Shown in pieces: positions 1 to 6,875 of a stretch of 64,000 nt of DNA. This DNA is from Phycisphaerales bacterium. GTDB lineage: Bacteria > Planctomycetota > Phycisphaerae > Phycisphaerales > UBA1924. The position numbers and the translations under genes are program-made. Where the stretch lies: positions 1-64,000 of the forward strand of contig JAJDDF010000005.1 of NCBI GenBank assembly GCA_029260455.1, given 5' to 3'. Below the pieces are notes generated by a model, which did no database searches, had not been told where the DNA came from, and was given only the letters and a program-made list of their open reading frames with translations. The number at the start of each line of letters is the position of its first letter. Positions within the stretch are counted from its first letter, which is position 1.

Positions 1-138
1 CGCTGCATCGGATGGTTGAAGTGGTGCCGGCGTGTTGCGACGCGCTATGAGAAACTCGCCGAGAGCTATCTGGCGATGGTGACGCTCGCGATGATCCAAC
101 GCTGCAACCGACTTTTGGAGCCGTCAAACAGAACCTAG
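1..138 (+). CDS. IS5-type transposase, C-terminal end (cut by window edge)
   Basis: The first 45 codons read in frame 1 to a TAG stop and encode the tail of a DDE transposase. The sequence contains RVATRYEKLAESYLAM and VTLAMIQRC, typical of the last helix of IS5-family transposases, where the glutamate of KLAESYLA is part of the conserved end. The start lies outside the window, so intactness cannot be judged. I could not identify the terminal inverted repeat between the stop and base 162. It marks the left end of the window as mobile DNA. Confidence 0.8.
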   Translation, partial: RCIGWLKWCRRVATRYEKLAESYLAMVTLAMIQRCNRLLEPSNRT

Positions 139-161
139 CAGGCAGGGACGAAGTACGGAAG

Positions 162-413
162 ATGTTGAACTCGGATGAGTACGACCGCATCAAAGCCGAT
201 TATGACCGCATCAGTCGTCAGTATTTCCCCGATCACTATTTCTGTCCGGACGGCATGCGATTCGCGTACAGCGAAGCGATCTTCCCCGGTAAAAGTCTGT
301 CCGTTATGCTCGCACCGCAATACGAAGCGCAGTGTCGAACGCTTTGCTACGGCCCCTTCCCATCCTGGGACAAAGTGCAGACGCGTTTCGCTGAATTGCA
401 GTCAGTCTTATAG
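162..413 (+). CDS. Small hypothetical protein, 83 residues
   Basis: This is an 83-residue frame between the transposase tail and the antitoxin gene. It starts at ATG 162 with a weak purine-rich stretch (GGAAG) directly before it. The product is soluble, rich in tyrosine, phenylalanine and acidic residues, with motifs such as FCPDGMRF and EAIFPGKSL; no signal peptide or membrane segment is seen. I cannot assign a function. The codon pattern and the compact position ahead of the Phd-like gene suggest a real gene carried with the mobile DNA. A competing frame on the same strand reads through this region but only becomes protein-like at base 460. Confidence 0.5.
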   Translation: MLNSDEYDRIKADYDRISRQYFPDHYFCPDGMRFAYSEAIFPGKSLSVMLAPQYEAQCRTLCYGPFPSWDKVQTRFAELQSVL

Positions 414-459
414 TGCAAATCTTGACAACAACGGACAACCATGTTGTTCATGCACACGC

Positions 460-711
460 ATGCAAATCATTTCATCTACTGCACTACAGCGCAACATGAG
501 TCGCTACCAGACTTTGGCAGAAAGTGAGCCGGTGATGGTAACGCACAACGGGCAGGAGCGACTGGTTCTACTCTCGGTTCAAGAGTACCGCCGCCTTGCT
601 CACCTTGATCGCGTAGTGCTTCTGGCATCCGAACTTAGTGATGATGAATTGTCGGCATTAGCACAAGCCCGCGTTCCTGCGGAGTATGAATATCTCGATG
701 ACAAATCATGA
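460..711 (+). CDS. Phd/YefM-family antitoxin, apparently without its toxin
   Basis: The 83-residue product begins MQIISSTALQRNMSRYQ and continues with PVMVTHNGQERLVLLSVQEY, the classic Phd/YefM DNA-binding fold: a short first strand and helix, then the strand in which a Lys/Asn-Gly dipeptide precedes a hydrophobic strand. The C-terminal part (LSDDELSALAQARVPAEYEYLDD) would be the toxin-neutralising tail. I chose ATG 460 because the frame upstream is low complexity and overlaps the previous gene. In related loci the next gene encodes a PemK/MazF-type toxin; here an ATG at 698 overlaps the end of the gene but opens only a short unrelated frame. The gene therefore looks like an orphan antitoxin or the remains of an addiction module. 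The family call is firm; neutralising activity is inference. Confidence 0.8.
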   Translation: MQIISSTALQRNMSRYQTLAESEPVMVTHNGQERLVLLSVQEYRRLAHLDRVVLLASELSDDELSALAQARVPAEYEYLDDKS

Positions 712-740
712 TGGTAGCCTGCACATAATCGCCGCATGTT

Positions 741-771
741 ATGCGGTGAATAGAGGGGCCATTCACCGCAT
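741..771. repeat. Perfect inverted repeat, 11-bp arms, 9-base loop
   Basis: ATGCGGTGAAT (741-751) and ATTCACCGCAT (761-771) are exact reverse complements separated by AGAGGGGCC. An upstream CCGCAT (733-738) could pair with the left arm instead, giving two exclusive hairpins. No T-tract follows, so it is not a standard terminator. It could be an operator, a transcript hairpin ending the antitoxin message, or a recombination site of the mobile element. Confidence 0.7.
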
Positions 772-959
772 TGACGCCACGAAAAATCCGCGCTCACACA
801 GCAGTTTACTTACACAGAATTATACACATACGCAGTATGTGTGCTGGATTCATCAAGTGAATCAGTAGCTTCAAGCAGCATCAATTGGACTCAAAATCGC
901 ATCGCTACGATACATCGCATCGCCATGAATACAGCAAAGTCAATCGCTTATCAAATAAG

Positions 960-988
960 TTGACACGATTTCCCGTCTGCGCTACTCT
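960..988 (+). promoter_or_regulatory. Probable sigma-70 promoter of the integrase gene
   Basis: TTGACA (960-965) is followed after exactly 17 bases by TACTCT (983-988), a close match to the -35 and -10 consensus at optimal spacing. It would start transcription near 995, about 45 bases ahead of the integrase ATG at 1039. Called from sequence alone. Confidence 0.55.
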
Positions 989-1038
989 TGCACATGACTT
1001 ACACACTTTGACACATCAACAAGCTCTGCTGATCGCCC

Positions 1039-2244
1039 ATGGAGAAGCACAGCCTCATCGGAGGCAAAGTTCACATCTACAAGCGCCCCAATAGCCGTCA
1101 TTGGCAATGTTCAACCTATCTCGATGGCAAGAACTGGCGCGTCAGCACGAAGGAGGATAGCCTCTCCCGCGCCAAGGACTTCGCAGAGGATTGGTACTTC
1201 GAACTCCGCGGCAAGAGTCGCGTCGGTGAGCTGAAGTCCGGCAAGACGTTCACCGCTGCGGCAGAGCTCTTCATTCGCGAGTTCAAAGCTATCACCGCTG
1301 GTCAGCGCAGCCCGAAGTATGTCGAGAACCAGGCCCTCCGCGTTCGCGTTCACTTGATCCCCTTCTTTGAGTCACTGACGGTCGGTGAGATCACCGCCAG
1401 CAAGGTGCAGGACTACCGCGTCCACCGTGCCATTGATCCAAAGACCGGCAAACCTCTGGCATGGAGCACATTGCACCAGGAGATTGTGGCCCTGCGGCAG
1501 GTGCTCAAGACGGCGCTCAGACACGGCTGGATCGACCACCTCCCCGACATGTCAGCGCCGTATCGATCGTCCGGCAAGGTCGGCCATCGTGCTTGGTTCT
1601 CGCCCAAAGAATATCGACAGCTGTATCAGGCAACCCGTCGCCGGGCGAAGGAACCACTTAACGAACGGTGGCGATGGGAGAGCGAGCAGTTCCACGACTA
1701 TGTGCTCTTCATGGCGAACACCGGCCTTCGCCCAGATGAAGCAGCTCGGCTGGAATACCGAGACGTGACCATTGTCAAGGATGAGGCGACTGGCCAGGTC
1801 ATCCTTGAGATCGAGGTCCGGGGCAAGCGCGGAGTCGGGTTCTGCAAGAGTACGAGTGGCGCCGTCGTGCCTTTCCGTCGCCTTCGAGCGAGGAACAAGC
1901 CGCAACTTACGGATCGACTCTTCCCGCACAATCAACGCGAACTACTCAACGCTGTTCTCGAGGAAGAAGGGCTCAAGTTCGACCGGGACGGCAATCGCCG
2001 CACCGCCTACAGCCTCAGACACACATACATCTGCTTGCGCCTCATGGAAGGCGCAGACATCTATCAGATCGCCAAGAACTGCCGGACCAGCGTTGAGATG
2101 ATCGAGAAGTACTACGCTACCCACATCAAAACAACGCTGGATGCTGCCGCCATTAACGTGCGGCGGCAGCGCCCAGAGCGTCCTGGTCGTAAGACCGATG
2201 AAAAGCATCGCCCTGCCGCTCGAAAACCCTTGGACAAACGGTAG
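1039..2244 (+). CDS. Tyrosine-family site-specific integrase
   Basis: The 401-residue product is a phage/island-type tyrosine recombinase. An N-terminal SAM-like core-binding region (about 65-170) precedes the catalytic domain (about 180-370). Catalytic residues visible are R231 in NTGLRPDEAARL, K263 in VRGKRG, R327 in the YSLRHTY block and a nucleophile tyrosine at 358 or 359 (EKYYATH). Two usual positions differ: the first histidine of the HxLR box is Tyr (Y324) and the later LGH box reads NCR. I believe these substitutions are shared by a subgroup of island integrases, so they need not mean inactivity. The gene ends 24 bases before tRNA-Leu, which suggests this tRNA is its attachment site, but the gene lies on the tRNA's 5' side, which is not the common layout. 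Length is normal; the gene looks intact. Confidence 0.9.
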   Translation: MEKHSLIGGKVHIYKRPNSRHWQCSTYLDGKNWRVSTKEDSLSRAKDFAEDWYFELRGKSRVGELKSGKTFTAAAELFIREFKAITAGQRSPKYVENQALRVRVHLIPFFESLTVGEITASKVQDYRVHRAIDPKTGKPLAWSTLHQEIVALRQVLKTALRHGWIDHLPDMSAPYRSSGKVGHRAWFSPKEYRQLYQATRRRAKEPLNERWRWESEQFHDYVLFMANTGLRPDEAARLEYRDVTIVKDEATGQVILEIEVRGKRGVGFCKSTSGAVVPFRRLRARNKPQLTDRLFPHNQRELLNAVLEEEGLKFDRDGNRRTAYSLRHTYICLRLMEGADIYQIAKNCRTSVEMIEKYYATHIKTTLDAAAINVRRQRPERPGRKTDEKHRPAARKPLDKR

Positions 2245-2268
2245 GGCGGCGCTATAGCTATTCGCCAT

Positions 2269-2352
2269 GCGGGCGTGGCGGAACTGGTAGACGCGCGGGT
2301 CTCAAAAACCCGTTCCCTCGGAGTGCCGGTTCGATCCCGGCCGCCCGCACCA
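2269..2352 (+). tRNA. tRNA-Leu (anticodon CAA), CCA encoded
   Basis: The gene has a 7-bp acceptor stem (GCGGGCG with CGCCCGC), the D-loop GGTAGAC, anticodon stem CGGGT/ACCCG with loop CTCAAAA giving anticodon CAA, a variable arm typical of a class II tRNA, and the T-arm with GGTTCGATCCC. A is the discriminator and the CCA end is encoded. It sits between an integrase and a lectin gene whose stop is only four bases beyond the CCA end. It is the likely integration site of the mobile DNA at the left edge. Confidence 0.95.
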
Positions 2353-2356
2353 ACGA

Positions 2357-3142
2357 TCACCGCCGGCGGCGCATGGCTGCGAAGCCGAGCATGCCGAGTG
2401 CTGGCAATGTGGCGGGAGTCGGCACAACGAACGAGAAGTCCGAGATCGTCTGCGCGATGCCGGGAGGGCCATTGTTCGTCCCCGCACCAAACCCGACGAT
2501 TGCAGTCGAGCCGCCAATCGTAGTCATGATCGACTCAGGCAGGATGTAGTTGCGCGTGAAGATCAGCGACGGATCGATTACATCGACGGCGGTTAGCTTG
2601 AGGAGGCTGCTGCCGTCGTAAATCAGTTCGACATCGATCTCGCGGGTCACTGCCGTCACGGGCGTCATGGGTTCCGACGCGGAAATGCTCCCATTCCGGC
2701 CCACACCGACGCGGGTCTCGGTATCGGAGAAGCTGAAGTTGAAGCCGACTCCGACGCTGTTCGTGATGCCCGCAAACCCGTTCGAGTTGTTGAAACTCCC
2801 AAGGGCATCCTGCCCCCGCGGGTCGTTGTGCAGGATGAATGTCAGGCCCGAAGAGCCCGTTGAGTTGCTGGCATGGTAGGTAAAGCGTGCTGCGAATCCC
2901 GTGATCGACTGCGGTGTCTGCGACCAAATGGCCCGCAGATTTCCGCCGCCAGTCGTCAGGACCACCGTGTCGGCATGGGGCGTATTGATCGGCGGCGCCG
3001 TGTCCGCTGGCCCGACCTTCGGCGTCCAGCCCGTGAGGCCGTCGAAGCCAACGATGTCGGCCCGGGCCAAGGAAGGGGTGAGCAACGCAGAGCCAGCGGC
3101 GAAGGCAACGATCGCGCACGTTGAATGAGCGGTGTGACGCAT
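2357..3142 (-). CDS. Secreted L-type-lectin-like protein with PEP-CTERM tail
   Basis: The product (about 261 residues from ATG 3142, chosen because GAGGAA lies ten bases upstream) has a signal peptide (CAIVAFAAGSALLTPSLARA) and one beta-rich domain. GLTFILHNDPRGQDALG matches the legume/L-type lectin fold of bacterial carbohydrate-binding proteins. The C-terminus VPTPATLPALGMLGFAAMRRRR-like tail (given in parts: VPTPA, a hydrophobic run, then four arginines) is a PEP-CTERM-type sorting signal, which directs proteins to an exosortase for processing at the envelope. It should be exported and may bind polysaccharide at the surface. No exosortase is in the window. The gene abuts tRNA-Leu at its 3' end. 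Confidence 0.8.
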   Translation of the reverse strand: MRHTAHSTCAIVAFAAGSALLTPSLARADIVGFDGLTGWTPKVGPADTAPPINTPHADTVVLTTGGGNLRAIWSQTPQSITGFAARFTYHASNSTGSSGLTFILHNDPRGQDALGSFNNSNGFAGITNSVGVGFNFSFSDTETRVGVGRNGSISASEPMTPVTAVTREIDVELIYDGSSLLKLTAVDVIDPSLIFTRNYILPESIMTTIGGSTAIVGFGAGTNNGPPGIAQTISDFSFVVPTPATLPALGMLGFAAMRRRR

Positions 3143-3286
3143 GATGGTGGATTCCTCTGTGCTTGGCAGCACCGGACGAGACGAAACAATCAGACACGCC
3201 CGAGACCGCGAACACCCATAACCTACGACGGCTTTCGGTCTCGTCCACTGTCATTGTCAATGGCATCAATCGTGATGACATCAAAA

Positions 3287-3598
3287 TCAACGACAGCGCG
3301 TGCGGCTTTCAATCTCGCGCGCAACAACGAAAATGCGCACGACAAGCTCCACACGATCTTCTACATCGAGCTTGTGAAACAGCCGTGTCATGTAGGTCCG
3401 CACCGTCGGCACGGTGACACCAAGCTCGGTGGCAATCTGCTTGTCGCGCATACTGCGAAGCAATGACTCGACCAGCCGCACCTGCTGCGGGGAAAGTTCA
3501 AGCACGCGGACCACTTCGCTCTAGGTGGCATCATCGAGCGGCAGCGGGGGTACCACCGATGCCTGCACTTCTTCGGATTGACCGTCGCTTCTGATCAC
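3287..3598 (-). pseudogene. LuxR-type DNA-binding protein, interrupted by an in-frame TAG
   Basis: The C-terminal part (3287-3514) encodes LELSPQQVRLVESLL and KQIATELGVTVPTVRTYMTR, a clear LuxR/GerE helix-turn-helix with its recognition helix. Reading further upstream in the same frame gives a plausible N-terminus (VIRSDGQSEEVQASVVPPL, ending PLDDAT) from GTG 3598, but a TAG at 3521-3523 separates the two halves between DDAT and SEVVRVLELSP. From memory, similar small planctomycete LuxR proteins carry Trp at about this spot, so a single TGG to TAG change would explain it. Alternatives are a restart at GTG 3514 giving a 75-residue protein, a suppressed stop, or a sequencing error. No receiver domain is present. 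Confidence 0.6.
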
Positions 3599-3619
3599 GC
3601 TTGGGAGGTTCCCGATGGC

Positions 3620-3640
3620 CTGCTGCTGATATAGCAGCAG
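3620..3640. promoter_or_regulatory. Palindrome copy 1, operator-like
   Basis: CTGCTGC and GCAGCAG arms (3620-3626 and 3634-3640) flank a 7-base centre TGATATA. A second element of identical geometry lies 38 bases downstream. The pair sits between the LuxR remnant and the XRE gene, suggesting binding sites for the XRE regulator. Inference from symmetry and position only. Confidence 0.45.
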
Positions 3641-3657
3641 GGCTGGGTCACTCTAGC

Positions 3658-3678
3658 CTGCTGCTGACATGGCAGCAA
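3658..3678. promoter_or_regulatory. Palindrome copy 2, overlapping the XRE start codon
   Basis: CTGCTGC (3658-3664), TGACATG (3665-3671), GCAGCAA (3672-3678) repeats the layout of the element at 3620. The ATG of the XRE gene (3669-3671) lies in its centre, so a bound repressor would block initiation. Fits autoregulation, not proven. Confidence 0.45.
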
Positions 3679-3899
3679 GGCCGCAGCACAAACCCGCGTA
3701 CCGAAGAATGTGTGCCATGCTCCGGGCCATGCGCGAGGAAGCTGGCCTCACCCAGCGCGACCTCGGTCGCAAGCTCAGGATGCACAACACGATGGTGCAC
3801 CGGTCGGAAATCGGTGACCGCCGAATCGATCCAGTGGAGTTCGCCAGTTGGTGTCGGGCGTGTGAGGTGGATCCCGGTGAGGCGATCGGACAGCTATGA
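3669..3899 (+). CDS. Small XRE-family transcriptional regulator
   Basis: The 76-residue product is essentially one Cro/CI-type helix-turn-helix. MLRAMREEAGLTQRDLGRKL is helices 1-2, followed by the recognition region MHNTMVHRSEIGDRR and a third helical section (DPVEFASWCRACEVDP). No sensor or cleavage domain is present, so it is probably a simple repressor. ATG 3669 lies inside a palindrome that matches another 38 bases upstream, consistent with self-repression. Its stop overlaps by six bases the end of the convergent SIR2 gene. Whether it controls the LuxR remnant or the defence-like gene next door is unknown. Confidence 0.8.
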   Translation: MAARPQHKPAYRRMCAMLRAMREEAGLTQRDLGRKLRMHNTMVHRSEIGDRRIDPVEFASWCRACEVDPGEAIGQL

Positions 3900-5765
3900 G
3901 ATGGGCGCTGCTCGAACACCAGCTGCCAGTCGTGCGGCCCACCGTGCCTTACTTGAATCTCGAAGCCCCCCAGGCATTTCGGCTACCTCTTTTTCTGCGC
4001 GCTGTAACAACTGAAGGGCCTGTCTCTTTTTTCCAGTGGCACCTGCAGCCGCCGCCAGCGCATATCTACAACGAACAGCGGTGACATCATCATGAACAAC
4101 TTGCGCCTCCTGCAATGATCGTCGCAATTCACGAATAGCAGCCTTGTACTCGCCAGTTTCTCGAAGTACGTTTCCGATATTGAATCTGGTCCGCCCTATG
4201 GAGGGGTAGTCGCTCGTATGTTCCTCCTTGAGTGCTAGACTTTGACGCCACCAAGCAACTGCTTCGCGAAGAAGACCCAAATCTTGGCAATCATTTCCCA
4301 AATTGTTGTAGGCGTGTGCGAGACTTATCAGATCACCCTCTTGCTTTAGCCTCCGTACACAATCCATTCGGACCCGCCGCGCCTGTTCAACTTGACCGAG
4401 ATGTGCTAGCACCGATGCTCGCGTCTCCATATTGAGCAGAATCAGGTGGTTACCCTTGCCTTTCCTCGCCCACCTCGAACTTCGCGCGTTTAGCTGCAAC
4501 GCTTGCTGGAGGGCTCGCTTGCTTCCACGCAAGAAGTGTTGGTCTGCCAAGTATGCGAGCACTCTGGCATATAGCAGGGGGTGCTTGGAGCGTATCGGGG
4601 ACGCTGCCCTTTCAGCATCCACGAAAGATCTCATCGATCTCTTGGGATCACTGCGACGATAGGTGTCGCCTCTCGCAAGCAGGGCCTGCACACGGTGCTC
4701 CGGCTTCGCAGCAGGCCATGCCAGGATGTCTTCGCAAAGATAATCAACAGCACGCGTTGCACCGAGATGCATGGCAAGTGAGGCGAGGCCCAGGGCTGTT
4801 GGAAGAGGGCGCGCACCTTTGACCGAGTCTTGCAGGGATTCCCCAAGCGCCAAACATCTTACGAGTTCAGGCTTCCTAAACCTTGGGCTCCCGATCCGCT
4901 GGCCAATTGAGGAAAACAGCTGGTCTGCATCTCCGATTAGGACTTGAATCGCCCGGTGTCGTAGCACTCTCGGGTTCAGTGACTCTTTATCCAGATTGAC
5001 CCACAGCACTCCCCGAGATGACTGTGAAGCTGACTCTATTAGTGGAAACAAGTCGTCACGACCGCTGTAGCCCGCCACCAGTACGAACCGACCCGCGAAC
5101 AAACTCGACATTGCGCCTTTGGCACTTGGGGACTTTGGCCGTGAGACTTGTTCAAGGGTGGCCTGAACCGTAGAGAATGCACTGACACATCCATGAACCT
5201 TGAGAACAGGAACAACATGCGGCGCCCCCCAGTCCAAATCCAAATACTCACGAAAGGACCCACACGCTCCACTCGACCGTGTACCAGCGAAGGCCTTGAG
5301 TCCAGCACCTCGAGCCATCAGAGCTTGCTCAATCGTTGTATCAAAGTTGCAGGTCCCAACGCGCAGGTTGTGCTGCAGAGCGAGATCTGCCAGGGTGTAG
5401 TGGTTGCCATTTGGCTCAGCATCCGCAAAGACACTCATACAATGTGCCAGTGTTGTGCGAACGTGGGGATGCAACCACTGTAGTACCACTTCCGGCTTGA
5501 GCCATGCACGCTGTGCAACGCTCTCCTGTTTTAAGTCTCGAAGTACTTGCGGCGCATCTTTGGCATCACATAATCCACTTATGACAAGCCGGGAGACCAT
5601 TGCTTCGAGCACTGCGTCTCTAAACTGAGCCCAGCTCGGCAGCAAGGATGGCGCAGCTCTTGAGATTCCCGCACCAACAAATGCTGAAGCAAAGCCCCCT
5701 TGCGCAGCTTTCGCAACGAGAGTAGCCGCCGTCGAATTAGTAAGCTTTGCTTTCATCCTTCGCAT
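3894..5765 (-). CDS. SIR2-like NADase domain fused to TPR repeats, probable defence effector
   Basis: The 623-residue protein opens with a SIR2 Rossmann-type domain (about 20-290): GAGIS at 31-35 (NAD binding), TCNFDTTIEQ with Asn140, LKVHG with His191 and VAGYSGRDD near 230-238. These are the landmarks of the SIR2 branch found in phage-defence proteins, where the enzyme hydrolyses NAD+ to starve infected cells. The C-terminal half (about 350-610) is helical with TPR units (AHAYNNLGNDCQDLGLLREA, TRFNIGNVLRETGEYKAA), which in such proteins may sense a ligand or drive assembly. No signal peptide or membrane segment. It stands alone, convergent with the XRE gene. ATG 5756 is an alternative start. 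The domain call is firm; the defence role is inferred from family and context. Confidence 0.85.
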   Translation of the reverse strand: MRRMKAKLTNSTAATLVAKAAQGGFASAFVGAGISRAAPSLLPSWAQFRDAVLEAMVSRLVISGLCDAKDAPQVLRDLKQESVAQRAWLKPEVVLQWLHPHVRTTLAHCMSVFADAEPNGNHYTLADLALQHNLRVGTCNFDTTIEQALMARGAGLKAFAGTRSSGACGSFREYLDLDWGAPHVVPVLKVHGCVSAFSTVQATLEQVSRPKSPSAKGAMSSLFAGRFVLVAGYSGRDDLFPLIESASQSSRGVLWVNLDKESLNPRVLRHRAIQVLIGDADQLFSSIGQRIGSPRFRKPELVRCLALGESLQDSVKGARPLPTALGLASLAMHLGATRAVDYLCEDILAWPAAKPEHRVQALLARGDTYRRSDPKRSMRSFVDAERAASPIRSKHPLLYARVLAYLADQHFLRGSKRALQQALQLNARSSRWARKGKGNHLILLNMETRASVLAHLGQVEQARRVRMDCVRRLKQEGDLISLAHAYNNLGNDCQDLGLLREAVAWWRQSLALKEEHTSDYPSIGRTRFNIGNVLRETGEYKAAIRELRRSLQEAQVVHDDVTAVRCRYALAAAAGATGKKRQALQLLQRAEKEVAEMPGGLRDSSKARWAARLAAGVRAAPIS

Positions 5766-6032
5766 CTTTTTCCACTCTCAAGATTCTAAGCTCGTTCCGC
5801 CTTTCCGCTCCGCTCCAGCCGTCACCGCTGAACACTGCCTGTCTCTGAGCCTGAGCACGTCTCGCGCCAGTGGCCCTGCGGGACTGCCTGTCACTCGCCT
5901 GTGCTCCGCTGCGCGGGGCTCGACGACATGCTGACGGCTTGCGCTGCGCGCGCTCCTTGGTCACCCCCGACGTGGTCCCTCTGGCTCTGGCAAAGGGACC
6001 GCACGTCGCGGGGCCCGACCAGGAGCAAAGAC

Positions 6033-6854
6033 ATGAAAGCCGAACAAGCCAAGAAGATCGCCGACCAGGCCCTTGCACAACTCGCCGAAGCGCTCAAGCA
6101 GGGCAAGAGTGAAGCCATCACCCGCTACCTCGCCATGCTGGCGAAGTTCCACAAGTACAGCTTCGGGAACGTGATGCTGATCTGCTGCCAGAAGCCTGAT
6201 GCCACCCACGTCGCAGGCTTCACCACCTGGAAGCAGATGGGCCGCTTCGTCAAGAAGGGCGAGAAGGGCATCCTCATCATCGCCCCGATGCGCATCCGCA
6301 AGCGTGAAGAGCAGACGCAGGACAGCGAAGCCGAGACCATGCTGCGCTTCCGAGGCGTCCATGTCTTCGACATCTCGCAGACCGATGGCGAACCGCTGCC
6401 CGAGCCTGCACAAGTCTCCGGTGACCCGAGCGTTCATCTTGATCGTCTCCGCACCGCCATCGCCGAGCGCGGCATCACGATCGACAACGAAGACCTGCCT
6501 CCCGGCGCCGAGGGCGTCTCGCGCGGCGGGTGCATCAGCATCCGCGCAGGTCTTGCGCCTGCCCATGAGTTCTCAGTGACCGTGCATGAGTTCGCCCACG
6601 AGCTGCTCCACCGCGGCGAAGACCGTCCCGAGAGCAAGACCGTCCGCGAGACCGAAGCCGAGGCCGTGGCCTTCGTCGTCTGCCAGTCTATCGGGCTGGA
6701 AGTCAGCACCGCATCGAGCGACTACATCCAGCTCTATCGCGGCGATACCGAGACGCTGTCGCAATCGCTGGATCGGGTACAGAAGGCGGCGGCAGAGATC
6801 ATCGCAGCTGTTGATCCGGCCCGTGAGTGCGCAAACGGTGACGCCGTTGTTTAG
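6033..6854 (+). CDS. ArdC-like antirestriction protein with zinc metallopeptidase domain
   Basis: From ATG 6033 (preceded by AGGAG at 6021-6025) the product has 273 residues. The first 115 match the ArdC N-terminal ssDNA-binding domain (FHKYSFGNVMLI, HVAGFTTWKQMGRFVKKGEKG). The C-terminal part is an M78/IrrE-like peptidase with HEFAH at 185-189 and the downstream acidic motif ETEAEAVAFVVCQSIGL (about 207-222) that would supply the third zinc ligand. Family members occur on conjugative and integrative elements and protect incoming DNA from restriction. A longer reading from 5901 is poorly protein-like and is not supported. It lies between the SIR2-TPR gene and the DUF4209-like gene. I see no conjugation genes in the window. 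Confidence 0.85.
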   Translation: MKAEQAKKIADQALAQLAEALKQGKSEAITRYLAMLAKFHKYSFGNVMLICCQKPDATHVAGFTTWKQMGRFVKKGEKGILIIAPMRIRKREEQTQDSEAETMLRFRGVHVFDISQTDGEPLPEPAQVSGDPSVHLDRLRTAIAERGITIDNEDLPPGAEGVSRGGCISIRAGLAPAHEFSVTVHEFAHELLHRGEDRPESKTVRETEAEAVAFVVCQSIGLEVSTASSDYIQLYRGDTETLSQSLDRVQKAAAEIIAAVDPARECANGDAVV

Positions 6855-6875
6855 GCATCTTCGCCATCCAACTCA

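Larger units (their letters stand above)
712..1038. other. Non-coding stretch between antitoxin and integrase
   Basis: No convincing protein is encoded here. The stretch holds a perfect 11-bp inverted repeat (741-771), a weaker 6-bp repeat near 847-863 (GATTCA, five bases, TGAATC) and a good sigma-70 promoter (960-988) for the integrase. A toxin gene would be expected immediately after base 711 and is absent. Confidence 0.7.

Noticed and set aside
698-868. Short frame overlapping the antitoxin end as a possible toxin
   Set aside because: It has no PemK/MazF, RelE or other toxin features, is low in hydrophobic core residues and crosses the inverted repeat at 741-771.
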